Positions 35,818 to 44,034 of a stretch of DNA of 64,000 nucleotides are shown piece by piece (position 1 is the first letter of the stretch; each line of letters opens with the position of its first letter). This stretch comes from an uncultured Latescibacterota bacterium. GTDB taxonomy: Bacteria; Latescibacterota; UBA2968. A program made the position numbers and the translations under genes. The stretch is taken from contig OY282377.1 in assembly GCA_958295785.1 (NCBI GenBank), positions 3,130,385 to 3,194,384 of the forward strand, read 5' to 3'. A model generated the notes under the pieces. The model was not told where the DNA came from, did no database searches, and saw only the letters and a list, made by a program, of their open reading frames with translations.

Positions 35818-36999
35818 ATGATAAACCAACTCAAAACCGAAATGAAGACCCGATTTGGCATCGCGCGTAGGGATGTGTGCATCGTGCAATCGCCCTATCG
35901 TATATGTCCGCTCGGCGCGCATATCGACCACCAACTCGGTCGGGTTATGGGCATGGCGATTGATCAGGCGGTATATCTCGCGTTCGCGCCATCGGGCGAT
36001 GAAAACACGCATCTGCAAAGCCTCACCTTTGACGGCGAAGTCTCGTTTGCGCTCGGGGATGTGCCGGACAAAATTGAAGGGGATTGGGGCAATTTCCCGC
36101 GCGGCGCAGTGCGTGCATTGCAACAACGGGGTCACAAACTCGCCCGCGGCATCACAGGCATCACGGCGGGCCGAATGCACGAGGGGGGCTTGAGTTCATC
36201 GGCGGCCATTGGCGTGGCGTATTTGCTCGCATATCAAAAGGCCAATGGCTTGTCCGTCTCGCCCGCGGACAATATCCAGCTCGATCAAGCCATTGAAAAC
36301 AACTATCTCGGCCTGAAAAATGGCATTCTGGATCAATCGACAATTCTCTTATCGCAAAGGGGATTTCTCACTGTGATCGATTGCGCGAGGGCTTCGCACA
36401 AATTGATTCCCCAGTCTCCCGACCTGCAACCCTTTGATATTCTCATCGCCCAATCGGGCCTGCGAGACGCATTGGTCTCCACCGGGTATAACGCGCGGGT
36501 TGACGAATGCGCTCGGGCAGCGCGAGCCCTGCTCAATGCCGCGGGGCGCCCCGATCAACAACCCCTGCTCGGCAACATCACCATCGAAGAATACGAAACG
36601 CACAAAAGCCTGTTGAGCGGCCCTGCTGCCAAACGCGCCCAACACTTTTTTTCGGAATCTGTGCGCGTGCTTCAGGGCATCCGCGCATGGCGCAAGGGCA
36701 ACCTTGCGGGCTTTGGCCGCCTCATCGCGGAATCGGGGCGCAGTTCAATAGAAAATTACGAATGCGGCAGCGAACCCCTCATCGCCCTCTATCGCATCCT
36801 CATCGACACAGATGGGGTTTACGGTGCTCGGTTTAGCGGCGCCGGATTTCGGGGTTGTTGTATCGCCCTGGTCGATCCGCAAAAATCCAGCGCGGCGATG
36901 GAACACATCCGCACGGCTTATCGGGCGAAATATCCCGAGTTGTCAAAAAATGCCTCGGCCTTTATCTGTCACCCCGACGACGGAGCCAGAATCCTGTGA
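35818..36999 (+). CDS. GHMP kinase, probable galacturonokinase
   Basis: A 393-residue sugar kinase. SPYRICPLGAHIDHQ (residues 25-39) differs from the GEHTDY signature of ordinary galactokinases and matches plant galacturonokinase as I recall it. The same is true of GGLSSSAAIGVAYLLA, ENNYLGLKNGILDQS, SSIENYECGSEPLI and YGARFSGAGFRGCC. It would phosphorylate D-galacturonate at C1. The ATG at 35818 is used by default, without a clear ribosome-binding site; ATG 35842 is an alternative. The stop overlaps the next start (GTGA), so it is coupled to a sugar nucleotidyltransferase. Divergent from mannonate dehydratase. Confidence 0.75.
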   Translation: MINQLKTEMKTRFGIARRDVCIVQSPYRICPLGAHIDHQLGRVMGMAIDQAVYLAFAPSGDENTHLQSLTFDGEVSFALGDVPDKIEGDWGNFPRGAVRALQQRGHKLARGITGITAGRMHEGGLSSSAAIGVAYLLAYQKANGLSVSPADNIQLDQAIENNYLGLKNGILDQSTILLSQRGFLTVIDCARASHKLIPQSPDLQPFDILIAQSGLRDALVSTGYNARVDECARAARALLNAAGRPDQQPLLGNITIEEYETHKSLLSGPAAKRAQHFFSESVRVLQGIRAWRKGNLAGFGRLIAESGRSSIENYECGSEPLIALYRILIDTDGVYGARFSGAGFRGCCIALVDPQKSSAAMEHIRTAYRAKYPELSKNASAFICHPDDGARIL

Positions 37000-37742
37000 A
37001 AGCCATTATTCTCGCGGCGGGATATGCCACGCGGCTGTATCCCCTCACCAAAAATTTTCCCAAGCCCTTGCTCGAAGTGGGTGGCAAAACCATTCTCGAC
37101 CACCTCATCGATCAGCTCAAAACCATTTCGGACATTGACCGCGCGTATCTGGTGTCCAACCGCCGATTTTACGACCACTTTGCGGATTGGGCACGCGCAA
37201 AGGGCGAAACGCATCTGCCCATTGAAATTTTGGATGACGGCACGACCTCCAACGACGACCGCTTGGGCGCGGTGGGCGATCTCCTCTTTGCCATTGAAAC
37301 ACGCGCCATTGCCGACGATGTGATCGTTCTCGCGGCGGACAACATCTTGCGGTTTTCCCTGCAAAATTTCGTCAACGCATTCAAAGCCAATCCCGCGCCT
37401 CACATCGCCGTGCGCCACAATCCCAACGACAATGACCGCAAACGCCGGGGCAATGTCCTGCTGGGCGCAAACAACCGCGTCTTGCAATTCATCGAAAAAC
37501 CCGCCAAACCCATTTCCGAATGGTCCGTGCCGCCTTTTTATATTTATCCATCCACCACCTTGCCCCGCGTCAAAGCATACATCGCCAACTGCGGCACACC
37601 AGACGCGCCCGGGCATTTCGCGGAGTGGTTGCACACGCGCGAAACCGTGTATGCCCACGAAACTGACGGCCGCATTTTCGACATTGGCAATCGCGAATCC
37701 CTGTCCGAGGCGCGGGCGTTTTTTCAATCCCAAAACACCTGA
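36996..37742 (+). CDS. sugar-1-phosphate nucleotidyltransferase
   Basis: A 248-residue enzyme starting at a GTG that overlaps the kinase stop by 4 bases. AAGYATRLYPLTKNFPKPLLEVGGK is the nucleotide-binding loop of RmlA/HddC-type transferases; LAADNILRF and FIEKPAKP follow. It would join the kinase product (a sugar-1-phosphate) to a nucleotide. Together they make a two-step route to an activated sugar, plausibly UDP-galacturonate. The nucleotide specificity cannot be read. Confidence 0.85.
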   Translation: MKAIILAAGYATRLYPLTKNFPKPLLEVGGKTILDHLIDQLKTISDIDRAYLVSNRRFYDHFADWARAKGETHLPIEILDDGTTSNDDRLGAVGDLLFAIETRAIADDVIVLAADNILRFSLQNFVNAFKANPAPHIAVRHNPNDNDRKRRGNVLLGANNRVLQFIEKPAKPISEWSVPPFYIYPSTTLPRVKAYIANCGTPDAPGHFAEWLHTRETVYAHETDGRIFDIGNRESLSEARAFFQSQNT

Positions 37743-37803
37743 TCGCACGCATTGACATCGCGGGGTTCGGGTTCTATCTTTTGGCAAACAGGAGGAATTT
37801 GCT

Positions 37804-38376
37804 ATGGAAATCGCATTGGATGTCAAGCCTTTTGGCGAACTGACAGAAGATGAATTTTTTGAATTTTGTCAACGCAACGGGGATGTGCGTATTGAGCGCG
37901 ATGCAAAAGGAGAAATACATATTATGCCACTAGCAGGCGGAGCAACGAGTAACCGAAATGCAGGAATCACAATGCAGTTGGGTTTATGGGCAAAACGCGA
38001 TGGGACGGGCATTGCCTTTGATTCCTCGGGCGGCTTTCGGTTGCCCAACCAAGCGGTGCGTTCACCGGATGCGTCCTGGGTCTTGCGCTGGCGTTATGAC
38101 CAATTGACCAACAGGGAACAAGAGCGATTTTTACCCCTGTGTCCCGATTTTGCCATTGAACTCAAATCGCCCTCGGATACTCTTTCTGTGCTGAAACGCA
38201 AAATGGACGAGTATATCGAAAATGGCCTGCAACTCGGTTGGCTCATTGAACCGAAGCAGAAAACCGTTCATATTTATCGTCCGCATCTGCCCGTTGAAAT
38301 CCGCGACAATCCCAACACCTTATCCGCCGATCCAATTCTATCGGGATTTATTTTGGATCTCACGGAAATTTGGTGA
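37804..38376 (+). CDS. Uma2-family nuclease-like protein, tandem copy 1
   Basis: A 190-residue protein with GGAGG 9 bases before the ATG. Shows the Uma2/DUF820 layout of a PD-(D/E)XK fold: SPDASWVLR (Asp), CPDFAIELKSPSDTLSVLKRKM (E-x-K) and GLQLGWLIEPKQKTVHIYR. Function of the family is unknown. Some members are named endonucleases by fold only. First of four nearly identical genes. Confidence 0.85.
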   Translation: MEIALDVKPFGELTEDEFFEFCQRNGDVRIERDAKGEIHIMPLAGGATSNRNAGITMQLGLWAKRDGTGIAFDSSGGFRLPNQAVRSPDASWVLRWRYDQLTNREQERFLPLCPDFAIELKSPSDTLSVLKRKMDEYIENGLQLGWLIEPKQKTVHIYRPHLPVEIRDNPNTLSADPILSGFILDLTEIW

Positions 38377-38407
38377 GATGAGCATTTTATCAATAGGGGA
38401 ATGTGCT

Positions 38408-38980
38408 ATGGAAATTGCATTGGATGTCAAGCCCTTTGGCGAACTGACAGAGGATGAATTTTTTGAATTTTGCCAGCGCACCCATGATGTGCGTATTGAA
38501 CGCGATGCAAAAGGAGAAATACATATTATGCCACCAGCAGGCGGAGCGACGGGCAATCGAAATGCGGGGATCACAACACAAGTGTATTTATGGGCAAAAC
38601 GCGATGGCACGGGTGTTGCGTTTGATTCCTCAACTGGCTTTCGGTTGCCCAACCAAGCGGTGCGTTCGCCGGATGCGTCCTGGGTCTTGCGCTGGCGTTA
38701 TGACCAATTGACCAACAGGGAACAAGAGCGATTTCTACCCCTATGTCCCGATTTTGCCATTGAACTCAAATCGCCCTCGGATACTCTTTCTGTGCTGAAA
38801 CGCAAAATGGATGAATATATCGAAAATGGCCTGCAACTCGGTTGGCTCATTGAACCGAAGCAGAAAACCGTTCATATTTATCGTCCGCATCTGCCCGTTG
38901 AAATACGCGACAATCCCAACACTTTGTCCGCCGATCCAATTCTACCGGGATTTATTTTGGATCTCACGGAAATTTGGTGA
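38408..38980 (+). CDS. Uma2-family nuclease-like protein, tandem copy 2
   Basis: A 190-residue near-copy of the preceding protein. Differences cluster in residues 25-65 (THDVRIERDAKGE, PPAGGATGN, QVYLW); the C-terminal 110 residues are almost identical down to the DNA. It begins 31 bases after copy 1. The leader GAATGTGCT before its ATG is shared with copies 3 and 4, so the unit duplicated with its leader. Confidence 0.85.
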   Translation: MEIALDVKPFGELTEDEFFEFCQRTHDVRIERDAKGEIHIMPPAGGATGNRNAGITTQVYLWAKRDGTGVAFDSSTGFRLPNQAVRSPDASWVLRWRYDQLTNREQERFLPLCPDFAIELKSPSDTLSVLKRKMDEYIENGLQLGWLIEPKQKTVHIYRPHLPVEIRDNPNTLSADPILPGFILDLTEIW

Positions 38981-39011
38981 GGTGAGCATTTTATCAAAAG
39001 GGGAATGTGCT

Positions 39012-39728
39012 ATGGAAATTGCATTGGATGTCAAGCCTTTTGTCGAACTGACAGAGGATGAATTTTTTGAATTTTGTCAACGCAACCGCGATGCGCGTAT
39101 CGAACGCGATGCACGAGGAGGAATACGAATTACGCCACCAGCAGGAGAGGCTACGATAGAAACCGTATTGGATGTAGAGCCTTTTGTCGGGCTTACGGAG
39201 GATGAATTTTTTGAGTTTTGCCAGCGCACCCATGATGTGCGTATTGAACGCGATGCACGAGGAGGAATACTGATTATGCCACCGACAGGAGGTGCGACGG
39301 GCAATCGAAATTTGGAGATCGAAATACAGTTGGGTTTATGGGCAAAACGCGATGGGACGGGCATTGCGTTCAATTCTTCAACTGGCTTTCGGTTGCCCAA
39401 CCAAGCGGTGCGCTCGCCGGATGCGTCCTGGGTCTTGCGCTGGCGTTACGATCAGTTGACAGAACGAGAACGAGAGCGATTTCTGCCTCTATGTCCTGAT
39501 TTTGCCATTGAACTCAAATCGCCCTCGGATACTCTTTCTGTGCTGAAACGCAAAATGGACGAGTATATCGAAAATGGCCTGCAACTCGGTTGGCTCATTG
39601 AACCGAAGCAGAAAACCGTTCATATTTATCGTCCGCATCTGCCCGTTGAGGTGCGCGACAATATCAACACCCTATCCGCCGATCCAATTTTGTCGGGATT
39701 TATTTTGGATCTCACGGAAATTTGGTGA
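39012..39728 (+). CDS. Uma2-family nuclease-like protein, tandem copy 3, duplicated N-terminus
   Basis: A 238-residue member. Residues 1-48 (LDVKPFVELTEDEFFEFCQ...) are repeated at 49-96 (LDVEPFVGLTEDEFFEFCQ...), followed by the standard catalytic part with SPDASWV and CPDFAIELKSPSD. The duplicated block is in frame, making the protein 48 residues longer than copies 1 and 2. The same duplication is in copy 4, so it preceded that gene duplication. Confidence 0.85.
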   Translation: MEIALDVKPFVELTEDEFFEFCQRNRDARIERDARGGIRITPPAGEATIETVLDVEPFVGLTEDEFFEFCQRTHDVRIERDARGGILIMPPTGGATGNRNLEIEIQLGLWAKRDGTGIAFNSSTGFRLPNQAVRSPDASWVLRWRYDQLTERERERFLPLCPDFAIELKSPSDTLSVLKRKMDEYIENGLQLGWLIEPKQKTVHIYRPHLPVEVRDNINTLSADPILSGFILDLTEIW

Positions 39729-39759
39729 GATGAGCATTTTATCAAAAGGGGAATGTGCT

Positions 39760-40476
39760 ATGGAAATTGCATTGGATGTCAAGCCTTTTGTTGAACTGAC
39801 AGAGGATGCGTTTTTTGAATTTTGTCAACGCAACCGCGATGCGCGTATCGAGCGCGATGCACGAGGAGGAATACGAATTACGCCACCAGCAGGAGAGGCT
39901 ACGATAGAAACCGTATTGGATGTAGAGCCTTTTGTCGAACTGACAGAGGATGAATTTTTTGAATTTTGCCAGCGCACCCATGATGTGCGTATTGAACGCG
40001 ATGCAGAAGGAGGAATACGAATTATGCCACCGACAGGAGGTGCGACGGGCAATCGAAATTTGGCGATAGAAACCCAGTTGTATTTATGGGCAGAACAAGA
40101 TGGCACGGGCATTGCCTTTAATTCCTCAACTGGTTTTCGGTTGCCCAACCAAGCGGTGCGTTCGCCGGATGCGTCCTGGGTCTTGCGCTGGCGTTACGAT
40201 CAGTTGACAGAACGAGAACAAGAGCGATTTCTACCCCTGTGTCCCGATTTTGCCGTTGAACTCAAATCGCCCTCGGATACTCTTTCTGTGCTGAAACGCA
40301 AAATGGACGAGTATATCGAAAACGGCCTACAACTCGGTTGGCTCATCAACCCCAAGCAGAAAACCGTTCATATTTACCGTCCGCATCTGCCCGTTGAAAT
40401 ACGCGACAATATCAACACCCTATCCGCCGATCCAATTCTATCGGGATTTATTTTGGATCTCACTAAAATCTGGTAG
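39760..40476 (+). CDS. Uma2-family nuclease-like protein, tandem copy 4, duplicated N-terminus
   Basis: A 238-residue close copy of the third gene, with the same 48-residue N-terminal duplication. Changes include EDAFFEF, LWAEQDGTGIAF and INPKQKTV. Catalytic-site residues (SPDASW, CPDFAVELKSPSD) are kept. It is last in the array and 25 bases ahead of the RidA-like gene. Confidence 0.85.
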   Translation: MEIALDVKPFVELTEDAFFEFCQRNRDARIERDARGGIRITPPAGEATIETVLDVEPFVELTEDEFFEFCQRTHDVRIERDAEGGIRIMPPTGGATGNRNLAIETQLYLWAEQDGTGIAFNSSTGFRLPNQAVRSPDASWVLRWRYDQLTEREQERFLPLCPDFAVELKSPSDTLSVLKRKMDEYIENGLQLGWLINPKQKTVHIYRPHLPVEIRDNINTLSADPILSGFILDLTKIW

Positions 40477-40501
40477 CCCCAACACAAAGGACTTTCACGT
40501 T

Positions 40502-41698
40502 ATGGCAAGCGTTCACATCATCCGTCACAAGCCCATCCCCATTTTTGCCAGCACAGCCGAAGTCGTGATTACCTACGACGACACCCAAGTTGCGCGCCTC
40601 GTTGAACCCAGCGGCAATGTGGGCACGCAATATCCCAACGAACTCGGCGCAGAGTGGTTTGGCACAATTGAAAACCTCAGCGCGGGCCTCGCACGCGGGG
40701 GCGCGAACTGGGGCGATGTGTACAAAACCGATGTTCTTTGGACCACGCCCTCTGGTAGGCGCGACGACTGCGCGGCTTATCGAGATGCGTTCAACGCGAT
40801 CTATGCCCCGATGAGTAGCGCGGCGACCGGTTGCGAGCTCAAATCCAATCGCATGGCGCGCTTCACCCACCCGGAGGGATTCCCCGATCCCAGAGCACTC
40901 TTTGAGGTGGAGATCAAGGCCATCAAGGGCGAAGACATTTCTTTTGGCGATGGCAAAATCGAATACGGCGCGTGGACCGATCACCAACCCAGCGGTGCCT
41001 CGGTGATGCACGTCGATGATCGGGGCAATATCGCGACGACACTCGGCGGCGACCTCAAACGAGAAACGGAATTTGTGCTCGAACAATACGCAAAAAAGCT
41101 CGCGGCTGACACTGTCGATTTCAAAACGCAAACCGTCTATCTCGAAGCCCTCGTCGCCATTGACGACGATCCTGCGGCGATTTGGGCGCGCATTGAAACC
41201 GTGCGCGACGCGATAGCCAATTATTTTGGCGACCATCGCCCCGCCGGCAAAATCTATGCGGTCTCGCGCATTCCCAACCTCGATGGCGTTGTCGAACTCC
41301 AGCCGCGCTGTGTCACCGGCGATGTCGCCATTGACCGCTCGGACCATATCGCCGATGGCTTCAGCACATGGACGGCCATTCGCAGGCAAGGGGTGTCCGA
41401 AGTGCTGATCAGCGGCGTTGGTGGCGACGATGCCGCCGCCATTCTCAACGCCATTGACGCGCACATCAAAGCCGCAGGCGGCGCAGGGCTGAAAGAAAAT
41501 GGGGTTTTCAACAATGCCTATATTGTTGCCGCCGAAAGCAGCGCGGCCTCACGCGAGCGTCTCGCCACCTTCAACGACCAATTCTCGGGCTATTACACGG
41601 GTGTTGCGCCTTCTGGCCGAACCGCCCAATTTGTGCCCGGCTTCATGCGCGACAACCACATCTGCGGCATATCAAACCGCACGATATTTGCGGGGTAA
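40502..41698 (+). CDS. tandem RidA-like (YjgF/UK114 fold) protein
   Basis: A 398-residue protein that may hold two RidA-like domains. The first includes ANWGDVYKTDVLWTT, YRDAFNAIY and DPRALFEVEIKAI (about 60-150). The second has YLEALVAIDDDPAAIWARIETVRDAIANYF and VVELQPRCV (about 220-280). RidA enzymes deaminate reactive enamines and end in a similar VEIEAVA strand. The catalytic Arg is not clearly placed, so the assignment is tentative. The start ATG 40502 is chosen because upstream codons belong to the Uma2 end. No strong ribosome-binding site. Confidence 0.45.
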   Translation: MASVHIIRHKPIPIFASTAEVVITYDDTQVARLVEPSGNVGTQYPNELGAEWFGTIENLSAGLARGGANWGDVYKTDVLWTTPSGRRDDCAAYRDAFNAIYAPMSSAATGCELKSNRMARFTHPEGFPDPRALFEVEIKAIKGEDISFGDGKIEYGAWTDHQPSGASVMHVDDRGNIATTLGGDLKRETEFVLEQYAKKLAADTVDFKTQTVYLEALVAIDDDPAAIWARIETVRDAIANYFGDHRPAGKIYAVSRIPNLDGVVELQPRCVTGDVAIDRSDHIADGFSTWTAIRRQGVSEVLISGVGGDDAAAILNAIDAHIKAAGGAGLKENGVFNNAYIVAAESSAASRERLATFNDQFSGYYTGVAPSGRTAQFVPGFMRDNHICGISNRTIFAG

Positions 41699-41829
41699 GC
41701 GGAAACGAATATCAGGGATGCACAATGAAAAACATCCCCTCATCCATTGATGACGAGACCTACCGGCTCTCCCATATCAAAGCGGCAGAGTAGAACAGGA
41801 TTGCGATGGCCTGCGCGTACTCAATCCCT

Positions 41830-42597
41830 TTACCCCTCGATCAACGCCATCACGTCTTCAAACAACGCGCCATTTGTGCCGATAGCCTCGTTGCCCCAAA
41901 TCGTGGCTTCGCCGCTCCAGGTGGTAAATGTTCCGCCCGCTTCTCGCAAAATGGGCGCGAGTGCGGCACAGTCCCACACACTCATCACGGGATCGAGCAT
42001 CACCTCTGCGCGCCCGGTCGCCACGAGCATATATCCGTAACAATCGCCCCAGCCGCGCACCAGCTTGGCCCGCGAGCAAATCCGCGCAATGGCTTCGTCG
42101 CGTCCGTGTAGATGCACGGAATCGGTCAAAATCACTGTGGCGTCCTTCATATCTGACACCTCCGACACCCGCGCTGCGCGGCCATTCCACATGCAGCCCA
42201 AACCCGTGGCCGCGCAAATCATCTCGTTCAACGCGGGAAAATGCACCACGCCAACTGCGGGATCGCCATCGACCTCTACGCCGACCATCACCCCATAGAG
42301 CGGAACGCCGTGTACAAATGATTTTGTCCCGTCAATCGGATCGACGATCCACCGTCTGCCCGTTGTGCCCGCTTTGTCGCCGTGTTCTTCCCCCACAATG
42401 CCGTCATCGGGAAACCGCGTGGCGATCAATTCCCGCAATTTTGTCTCTGCATCCCTATCCGCTGCCGTCACCGGCGATTCATCGGCCTTTTGCTCAACCG
42501 CAACCCCAGTTTGAAAATACCGCAATGTAATCCGTCCGGCTTGCCATGCCGCATCCATTGCAAAATCCAATATGTCCCGCAGCGATGCGTCTGCCAT
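41830..42597 (-). CDS. inositol-monophosphatase-family phosphatase (HisN-like)
   Basis: A 255-residue Mg-dependent phosphatase. Metal sites are visible: GEEHG, WIVDPIDGTKSF and SVWDCAALAPILREAGG. The short form and DPIDGTKSFVHGVPLYG resemble histidinol-phosphatase HisN rather than classical inositol phosphatase, but substrate cannot be fixed. GGAGG lies 8 bases before the ATG. It stands alone with a convergent RidA-like gene downstream. Confidence 0.9.
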   Translation of the reverse strand: MADASLRDILDFAMDAAWQAGRITLRYFQTGVAVEQKADESPVTAADRDAETKLRELIATRFPDDGIVGEEHGDKAGTTGRRWIVDPIDGTKSFVHGVPLYGVMVGVEVDGDPAVGVVHFPALNEMICAATGLGCMWNGRAARVSEVSDMKDATVILTDSVHLHGRDEAIARICSRAKLVRGWGDCYGYMLVATGRAEVMLDPVMSVWDCAALAPILREAGGTFTTWSGEATIWGNEAIGTNGALFEDVMALIEG

Positions 42598-42698
42598 TGT
42601 TGCCTCCTAAAACGCGAAATGGCATTCAAAATTCCTCTGCCCGCGAATGTCCGCGAACAATCTAAATGCCGATATTTTCCCTGTCAATTGAATGCTTC

Positions 42699-42726
42699 GG
42701 GCGGGCACGGGGGCACCGTCCCTACG
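42699..42726. repeat. GC-rich palindromic intergenic repeat
   Basis: Same family as 35709-35736: GGGCGGGCACGGGGGCACCG then TCCCTACG. It is the only feature in the 210-base gap 42598-42807. Confidence 0.6.
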
Positions 42727-42807
42727 TTTTCACGCCTGACCTTTAGATGGACAGATGGTTGAGCGGACTGGCCCCTGACTGACCGCTTATTTTGCACAGG
42801 AGACCAG

Positions 42808-43866
42808 ATGGAACACCCCGAACACAGCGGTGCAATTCGCACCTATATCGACCACCTCTATGCCGACAACCTGCGCTATGTGGCATACGGGACAACGGGC
42901 CGCGAATCGTTTCAACAATGGCAAGCGCAGGCGCGGCCCGTGCTTTGCCACTTGCTCGGCCTTGAAAGCATTGGCGCGTCTTTGGGCAACCACACCATTC
43001 AGGTGCAACGCGGCGCAGTGCAGGACAGGGGCACCTACACGTTGCAACCCGGGATCATCACCACTGAACCGCACTTTGACTTGCCCTTTTGGTATCTCCA
43101 ACCCAAAGGAGACGGCCCTTTTCCACTCGCTGTTTTGCCACACGGCCACGACAAATACGGCATGGACACGTACATTGGCAAAGCACGCGACGCCGACCAT
43201 CGCAAAAAGATCGAAACCGAAGATCGAGATGTTGCGGTTCAGGCCGTCAAACGCGGGTTTGCCACCATCGCTCCCGCAGCGCGCGGCACCAGCACCACAG
43301 GCATTCCCGATATCAACAAACGCCACGGCGACCGCGACTGCCGCAGCCAGTTTATGCACGCCTTGCTCGCCGGGCGCACCGCTACCGGCGAGCGCGTGTG
43401 GGATGTGATGCGCCTGATTGACTGGGCACAGGACGTACCCGAAATCGACACTTCAACCATCTTGGTGATGGGCAATTCGGGCGGTGGGGTCATCACTTGT
43501 TACGCCGCCGCAGTGGATCCCCGCATCACCATTGCCGTGCCGAGTTGTTCCTTTTGCACGCTTGTAGGGAAAACCGGCTTGATTCACCATTGCGATTGCA
43601 ATGCCGTGCCCGGCATCGCGCGCTTTGGCGAAATTTGGGATGTTGCGGGCCTCATTGCCCCGCGCCACCTCTGCATTGTCAATGGCAAACAGGACGCGCT
43701 ATTCCCCATCCCCGAAGTTGACCGTGCGGTCAAAGGCATCGCGCATCTCTACCAAATCGCCGGCATGCCCGACCGCGTCGAACACCACTACGGCCCGGCC
43801 GGGCATCGCTTTTACAGCGATCTCATGTGGCCGTTTATTGAAAGAGCCAAAAATGCCGCTCAATGA
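42808..43866 (+). CDS. alpha/beta hydrolase (acetyl-xylan-esterase-like)
   Basis: A 352-residue hydrolase of the large-esterase type: LPFWYLQPKGDGPFPLAVLPHGHDKYG, VMRLIDWAQDVPEIDTSTILVMGNSGGG (nucleophile Ser in GNSGGG), VPSCSFCTL, VNGKQDALFPI (Asp) and GPAGHRFYSDLMWPF (His). No signal peptide is evident. The genome neighbourhood of sugar enzymes suggests a carbohydrate ester as substrate, which is inference. The gene ends just before a strong terminator. Confidence 0.85.
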   Translation: MEHPEHSGAIRTYIDHLYADNLRYVAYGTTGRESFQQWQAQARPVLCHLLGLESIGASLGNHTIQVQRGAVQDRGTYTLQPGIITTEPHFDLPFWYLQPKGDGPFPLAVLPHGHDKYGMDTYIGKARDADHRKKIETEDRDVAVQAVKRGFATIAPAARGTSTTGIPDINKRHGDRDCRSQFMHALLAGRTATGERVWDVMRLIDWAQDVPEIDTSTILVMGNSGGGVITCYAAAVDPRITIAVPSCSFCTLVGKTGLIHHCDCNAVPGIARFGEIWDVAGLIAPRHLCIVNGKQDALFPIPEVDRAVKGIAHLYQIAGMPDRVEHHYGPAGHRFYSDLMWPFIERAKNAAQ

Positions 43867-43885
43867 ACGAGTGCCCAAAAAAGAC

Positions 43886-43923
43886 AAAAGGGCGTCGGTG
43901 AGTTGTGCCAACGCCCTTTTTTT
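43886..43923 (+). terminator. rho-independent terminator after the hydrolase
   Basis: AAAAGGGCGT (43886-43895) pairs perfectly with ACGCCCTTTT (43911-43920), followed by three further Ts. Confidence 0.88.
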
Positions 43924-44034
43924 GCATTTTTTAACGAGATAATGCAGGCGAAACGCCGATGTCTCGCCTTTTGTCGCGTATTCTGGAGGATGATACACGA
44001 AAGTAACCATACGCGGGTTCGAGCCGACTTTGGT

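Larger units (their letters stand above)
37804..40476 (+). repeat. tandem gene array of four Uma2 units
   Basis: Four direct repeats of about 0.6-0.75 kb each, with long identical DNA stretches in the 3' two thirds and shared 31-base spacers. Unequal crossing-over is the simplest origin. Confidence 0.85.

Noticed and set aside
37804-40476. CRISPR-like or minisatellite array
   Set aside because: The repeats are whole protein genes of about 0.6-0.75 kb, not short units with spacers.
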